From Massilia agilis (GTDB taxonomy: Bacteria > Pseudomonadota > Gammaproteobacteria > Burkholderiales > Burkholderiaceae_D), in assembly GCF_024756255.1 (NCBI RefSeq), contig NZ_JANUHB010000002.1, forward strand, positions 1,178,001-1,242,000: 64,000 nt of DNA, read 5' to 3'. This document shows positions 59,296-64,000 of this stretch, piece after piece. Every line of letters starts with the position of its first letter. Position 1 is the first letter of the stretch. The notes beneath the pieces were generated by a model, which made no database searches, was not told the DNA's origin, and was given only the letters and a program-made list of their open reading frames with translations. Made by a program: the position numbers and the translations under genes.

Positions 59296-60345
59296 CTACT
59301 CGGCCAGGCTGGTATTGGCGGGCGCCCCGCACGAGAAGCAAAAGCGCGAGAAGGCGCTCTTGCGCGTCGTGCAGCGCCCGCAGTGGTCAAACAGGCCGAT
59401 CCCGCAGTGCGGGCAGTAGTCCAGGGTCTTGTCCTTGAGGTCGACCGTGCGTTCGCAGCCGGGGCACACGCTCTTTTCCAGCCGGCTGATGGCGGTGTCG
59501 TAGCGCATGGTTTCGCGCCGCTGCACGTCCGGCAGCGCCTCGGCCGCCTTTTGGCGCTCGAGGTAGCGCTGCAGCGAGACGATCGCATACCGCCCCACCA
59601 GCACGGTCACCACGATGCCCACGACGTAGCGCACGTAGCCACCGTAGCTCGGCAGGTAGGGCACGAGTTCGAAGAAGAACGCGAACAGGGCGAAGAAGAT
59701 GAAGCCCCAGGCAAACGGCCAGTAGCTGCCGTGGCGCTTTTTCGCGAACAGCCAGCCGGCCACCACCAAGAGCGGCAGTGTGAGCGCGAGCCGCAAGCCG
59801 AACACGCGCAGCTCGTACATGCGTGCCGCCTTCTCGGCCGCATCACGCGCCGGCTCTTCGAGTTCATCCAGTCGTTGCCGCGCCCGATAGCTCGCCTGTT
59901 TGGCATCGAGCATCTTTTGTTCTTCTGCCTGCGCTGCGCGCAGTGCTTCGCGTTCGGACGCTTCCAGCGCATCGAGCGCGCGGGTGCGGGTGATGAGCTC
60001 GGTGTCCTGGTCGGGACGGGCCGTGGCCTGCCGCGTGGCGACCCAGGTGTTGAAGCTTTGCCGCGCCGCCTGCGTGTTCGAGGCAGCAATCTCGTGCTTC
60101 TGGTTTGCCTGCTCCAGCCTTGCGGCGGCTTCGTCGCGCGCTTTGCCGGCGGCGGCCAGCTCGCCTTGCACGCGCGCGGCCTGCTGCGCGTCGATGAACT
60201 GCTCCACGGTGGGCGCGGGCTCGACGTCGCGCAGGTTATCGACGATCTTGCCGCCCAGGCCGATCAGGAACGCGGCGAACACAAATGCAACGAGCCACAA
60301 TGCACGTTGCATCCACACTTCGGTGAGGCGCAGTCCTTTGCTCAT
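59296..60345 (-). CDS. Membrane protein with coiled coil and C-terminal zinc ribbons
   Basis: 349 residues. Helix 1 (LWLVAFVFAAFLIGLGGKIV), a roughly 120-residue coiled coil (AARLEQANQKHEIAASNTQA region), two to three further helices (FGLRLALTLPLLVVAGWLFA; WPFAWGFIFFALFAFFFELV; YVVGIVVTVLVGRYAIV), then a tail with three CXXC/CXXXC pairs (CPGC, CPHC, CGRC, CFSC). I do not recognise a named family. Convergent with the DUF3597 gene, ending 3 bases from it. Confidence 0.7.
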   Translation of the reverse strand: MSKGLRLTEVWMQRALWLVAFVFAAFLIGLGGKIVDNLRDVEPAPTVEQFIDAQQAARVQGELAAAGKARDEAAARLEQANQKHEIAASNTQAARQSFNTWVATRQATARPDQDTELITRTRALDALEASEREALRAAQAEEQKMLDAKQASYRARQRLDELEEPARDAAEKAARMYELRVFGLRLALTLPLLVVAGWLFAKKRHGSYWPFAWGFIFFALFAFFFELVPYLPSYGGYVRYVVGIVVTVLVGRYAIVSLQRYLERQKAAEALPDVQRRETMRYDTAISRLEKSVCPGCERTVDLKDKTLDYCPHCGIGLFDHCGRCTTRKSAFSRFCFSCGAPANTSLAE

Positions 60346-60428
60346 GCGACGCTCCTTTCTGTTGGGAACGCCGATGAGATTGCCACAATTTCAACAACCT
60401 GAACAGCGGCAGGATCGCGCCGGGGTCG

Positions 60429-61451
<1,023 letters not shown>

Positions 61452-61490
61452 CGTGTTTCCTTTGTGATGCCCCGATCCTGCCGCGCCAAC

Positions 61491-61520
61491 AAAAAACGCC
61501 ACCTGAATCGAGGCGGCGTT
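61491..61520 (-). terminator. Leader terminator of trpS
   Basis: Minus strand AACGCC-G-CCT / AGG-T-GGCGTT stem (one mismatch) with a CGATTC loop, then six T. It lies 40 bases before the trpS ATG, between the leader peptide and the gene, and no other minus-strand gene feeds into it. Confidence 0.85.
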
Positions 61521-61557
61521 CATTGAAATTCACATCATATCCAGCGGCCGCGCTCTG

Positions 61558-61605
61558 TCAGCGGCGCCACCAGCGAAGGATTGCATGTGGTTTCGTGAAA
61601 TTCAT
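61558..61605 (-). CDS. trpS leader peptide with tandem Trp codons
   Basis: 15 codons: MNFTKPHAILRWWRR, then TGA. Tryptophan is rare, so two adjacent Trp codons in so short a frame before trpS are strong evidence for a regulatory peptide. An ATG at 61614 would add MRS. The ribosome site is weak for both. Confidence 0.75.
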   Translation of the reverse strand: MNFTKPHAILRWWRR

Positions 61606-61684
61606 GGACCGCATGGTTGCAGGTTGACGCGACGCTGTCAACTTTTCGATGCGGTCTGCTGCTGTAGTTGAAATAACATTAACA

Positions 61685-64000
61685 ATGGTGAGTATGCAGA
61701 AAAACTCGAGCACGAACAGCCAAACCCGCCCGCTTGAACTCTGGGGCGGCCTCGAATGTACCGTCAACCGCGTCCGCGACGACTATTTCAGCCAGCTCGA
61801 CCGCAACGGGCACGCGAACCGTTTCGACGACATCGCCCGCTTCGCTGCCCTGGGCATCCGGGCGATCCGCTACCCGGTCCTGTGGGAGCGCACCGCGCCC
61901 GAGGGCCTGGCCAAGGCCGACTGGAGCTGGACCGACGAACGCCTGCCCGCGCTGCGCGACGCCGGCGTGACCCCGATTGCGGGCCTGGTCCACCACGGCA
62001 GCGGCCCGCGCCACACCAGCCTGCTCGACCCCGCATTTGCGCCACAGCTGGCCGAATACGCCGGCGCCGTCGCCGCCCGCTATCCCTGGCTCGAGTACTA
62101 CACCCCGGTCAACGAACCCTGTACCACGGCCCGCTTTGCGGGACTGTACGGCCTGTGGTACCCGCATGGCCGCGATGACCGCACCTTCATCCAGGCGCTG
62201 CTGAACCAGTGCCGCGCGGTGGTGCTGTCGATGCGCGCGATCCGCGCGGTCAACCCCAACGCCAAGCTGGTCCAGACCGATGACCTGGGCAAGACCTACA
62301 GCACGCCCGAAATGGCGGACGTGGCCGAGTTCTACAACCTGCGCCGCTGGCTCGCGTGGGACCTGCTGTGCGGGCGGGTCGACACCGACCACGCGCTGTG
62401 GGACTACCTGACCCGCAGCAGCATCGATGCCACCGAGATCCTCTGGTTCCGCGACAACCCCTGCCCGCCCGACATCATCGGCGTCAACTACTACGTCACC
62501 AGCGAGCGCTGGCTCGACCACCGGCCCGAACGCTACCCGCCGCACCACCGCGGCGTGATCGATGGCCGGCCTTGCGCCGACATCGAGACCTCGCGCGCGC
62601 TGGCCACGCCCACGCCCGGCATCGCACCGCTGCTGACCGAGGTGTGGGAACGCTACCGCCTGCCGATCGCCGTGACCGAAGCGCATATCGACGCCAACCG
62701 CGAAGACCAGTTGCGCTGGCTGCTCGAGATTTGGGAGGCGGCGCACGAGGCGCGCCTGAACGGCGTGGACATGCGGGCGGTTACGGTGTGGGCCCTGCTC
62801 GGTTCGTTCGACTGGAACAGCCTGGTGACCGAATGCCGCGGCTACTACGAGCCTGGCCCGTTCGACGTGCGCTCGACGCCCCCGCGCCCGACCGCGGTGG
62901 CGGCGATGATGCGCGAGCTGTCCTCGGGCCGGCAGCTGTCGCACCCGGTGCTGCGCGGCCAGGGCTGGTGGCGGCGGCCGGGGCGCTTCCTGTGCCACCC
63001 GCCGGTGGCCACCTCCAACGTGCCCGCATCCATTTCGGCGGACGGACACACGCTGGTCGGCATGGGCACCGCGCCGCTCCTGATCACGGGCGCGACGGGC
63101 ACCCTCGGCCGCGCATTCGCGCGCATCTGCCAGAAGCGCAACATCGCCTACCGGCTGCTGTCGCGCCAGGACATGGACATTGCGGACCCCGCCTCGGTGG
63201 AGCGCGCGTTGGCGCAGCACCGGCCGTGGGCGGTCATCAACACCAGCGGCTACGTGCGCGTGGACGAGGCCGAGATCGACGCCGAGCGCTGCCTTCGCGA
63301 GAACGCGATCGGCCCGGCGGTGCTGGCGGCAGCCTGCGCCCGGCACGGCGTGCACCTGACCACGTTCTCGAGCGACCTGGTATTCGACGGCGCGCGCCGC
63401 GAGCCTTATGTGGAATCCGATCCGGTCGCGCCGCTCAACGTGTACGGCAAGAGCAAAGCGGAAGCAGAGCAGCGCGTGCTGGACGCGAACCCGGACGCGC
63501 TGGTGGTGCGCACCAGCTCCTTCTTCGGGCCGTGGGACAAGTACAACTTCGTCACGCTGGCACTGGACGCGCTCACGCGTGGCGAACCGTTTGCGGGCGC
63601 CAGCGACATCACGGTGACGCCGACCTACGTGCCGGACCTGGTGCACACCTGCCTGGACCTGGCGATCGACCGCGAACGCGGCATCTGGCACCTGACCAAT
63701 GGGCACCCGGTGACGTGGGCGGGCCTGGCGGTCATGGCGGCCGAGCGCGCCGGGGTGGACGCAAGCCGCGTCGAAGCCAGGCCAGCGCATGCCTGCGGCT
63801 TTGCCGCCGCACGCCCGGCGTACACTGCGCTCACGAGCGAGCGCGCGATCCTGCTGCCGACGCTGGACAACGCGCTCGGCCGCTACCTGGAGCTGCGCAA
63901 CGAGGCCGATCCGGAAATCGAGGAACTGCAGATGGCCGCCGAGACCCGGCAGCATGTGGCGAGCGACCACCGCCAGCAGGAAGAAGCGCCGGCGGAGGCG
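61685..64000 (+). CDS. GH1-like glycosidase fused to an RmlD-type sugar reductase domain, 3' end outside the window
   Basis: 772 codons are visible without a stop. The first 450 residues form a family 1 glycosidase-like barrel (ELWGGLECTVNRVRDDYFSQ; acid/base in YYTPVNEPC; nucleophile candidate in VTEAHID). A Gly-rich Rossmann domain then follows (LLITGATGTLGRAFARICQK; INTSGYVRVDEAEIDAERC; the Tyr/Lys pair in YGKSKAEAEQ), of dTDP-4-dehydrorhamnose reductase type. The combination suggests processing of an unusual glycan or nucleotide sugar. The start could be the ATG at 61694. No clear ribosome site is seen. Confidence 0.8.
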   Translation, partial: MVSMQKNSSTNSQTRPLELWGGLECTVNRVRDDYFSQLDRNGHANRFDDIARFAALGIRAIRYPVLWERTAPEGLAKADWSWTDERLPALRDAGVTPIAGLVHHGSGPRHTSLLDPAFAPQLAEYAGAVAARYPWLEYYTPVNEPCTTARFAGLYGLWYPHGRDDRTFIQALLNQCRAVVLSMRAIRAVNPNAKLVQTDDLGKTYSTPEMADVAEFYNLRRWLAWDLLCGRVDTDHALWDYLTRSSIDATEILWFRDNPCPPDIIGVNYYVTSERWLDHRPERYPPHHRGVIDGRPCADIETSRALATPTPGIAPLLTEVWERYRLPIAVTEAHIDANREDQLRWLLEIWEAAHEARLNGVDMRAVTVWALLGSFDWNSLVTECRGYYEPGPFDVRSTPPRPTAVAAMMRELSSGRQLSHPVLRGQGWWRRPGRFLCHPPVATSNVPASISADGHTLVGMGTAPLLITGATGTLGRAFARICQKRNIAYRLLSRQDMDIADPASVERALAQHRPWAVINTSGYVRVDEAEIDAERCLRENAIGPAVLAAACARHGVHLTTFSSDLVFDGARREPYVESDPVAPLNVYGKSKAEAEQRVLDANPDALVVRTSSFFGPWDKYNFVTLALDALTRGEPFAGASDITVTPTYVPDLVHTCLDLAIDRERGIWHLTNGHPVTWAGLAVMAAERAGVDASRVEARPAHACGFAAARPAYTALTSERAILLPTLDNALGRYLELRNEADPEIEELQMAAETRQHVASDHRQQEEAPAEA

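Larger units (their letters stand above)
61491..61605 (-). promoter_or_regulatory. Ribosome-mediated attenuator of trpS
   Basis: From the leader peptide ATG to the terminator T run. GCCGC at the Trp-codon end of the leader can pair with GCGGC just after its stop (region 1:2); the same GCGGC can instead pair with GCCGC in the 5' arm of the terminator (region 2:3). Stalling at the Trp codons would favour the antiterminator. Confidence 0.75.

Noticed and set aside
61613..61641. TTGACA at 61641-61636 as trpS promoter
   Set aside because: The -10 candidates at correct spacing (AACCAT) are poor and would start the mRNA at the leader ATG; the real promoter is probably further upstream.
61679..63970. 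A 763-codon minus-strand frame
   Set aside because: It is antisense to the GH1-like/RmlD fusion, whose domains are recognisable; the antisense product has Arg/His/Val-rich shadow composition.

Overview
The window is GC-rich, densely coded bacterial chromosome. Gene content points to a betaproteobacterium of the order Burkholderiales, most like Oxalobacteraceae (Massilia/Duganella type). The clues are the DUF3579 protein, the CobD/CbiB-like protein beside a CoA pyrophosphatase, the etfBA-acyl-CoA dehydrogenase cluster, the rpsP-rimM-trmD-rplS operon, and several flagellar and chemotaxis genes. The family placement is inference from gene content. I saw no rRNA, tRNA, CRISPR array or intact insertion sequence.

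Layout. 0-6 kb: cbpAM chaperone genes, a di-haem cytochrome c, a MATE exporter and an S9 peptidase. 6.2-7.9 kb: a lower-GC insert with a PutAbiC-like phage-defence candidate and about 700 bp of nearly empty DNA. 7.9-17.6 kb: chemoreceptor, CsbD, methyltransferase, M13 and M1 metallopeptidases, FliT behind a sigma-28 promoter, and a short FimV-like protein. 17.7-25.6 kb: fumC, small proteins, a bufferin-type RiPP locus (precursor plus fused MNIO/DUF2063 enzyme), a YjfB-like motility protein with a second sigma-28 promoter, mobB, and gspB-gspA. 25.6-31.5 kb: a PF10118 protein, a repetitive DUF2807 protein, a CocE-type hydrolase, a YjjG-like HAD phosphatase and a CsaA-like protein. 31.6-36.3 kb: a four-gene GlcNAc catabolic operon (kinase, nagA, SIS-domain deaminase, GH3 hexosaminidase) behind a strong promoter and two tandem operator pairs. 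36.4-44.5 kb: TPR protein, SDR, fused M16 peptidase, CBS protein, DUF3579, CobD/CbiB-like protein and Nudix hydrolase. 44.5-46.7 kb: ribosomal operon. 46.8-49.3 kb: TM2 protein, SnoaL-like protein, Crp/Fnr regulator and a lipoprotein. 49.6-53.4 kb: acyl-CoA dehydrogenase with etfA and etfB. 53.5-61.5 kb: tusA, alaS, a glycerophosphodiesterase, small DUF proteins and trpS. 61.7 kb to the end: a GH1-like/RmlD fusion cut by the window edge.

Two families of short palindromic repeats run through the window. Family A (five copies) is a paired hairpin with GTAGGGTGGGC ends; four flanking genes take their TAG stop codon from such an end. Family B (GTCGTCCCGGCG...CGGGACCCATGCTGAG) sits between genes, and one copy is translated in frame at the junction of the two halves of the RiPP enzyme, so it may mark the gene fusion.

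The most notable regulatory finding is a complete-looking ribosome-mediated attenuator in front of trpS: a 15-codon leader peptide with tandem Trp codons, mutually exclusive hairpins and an intrinsic terminator.
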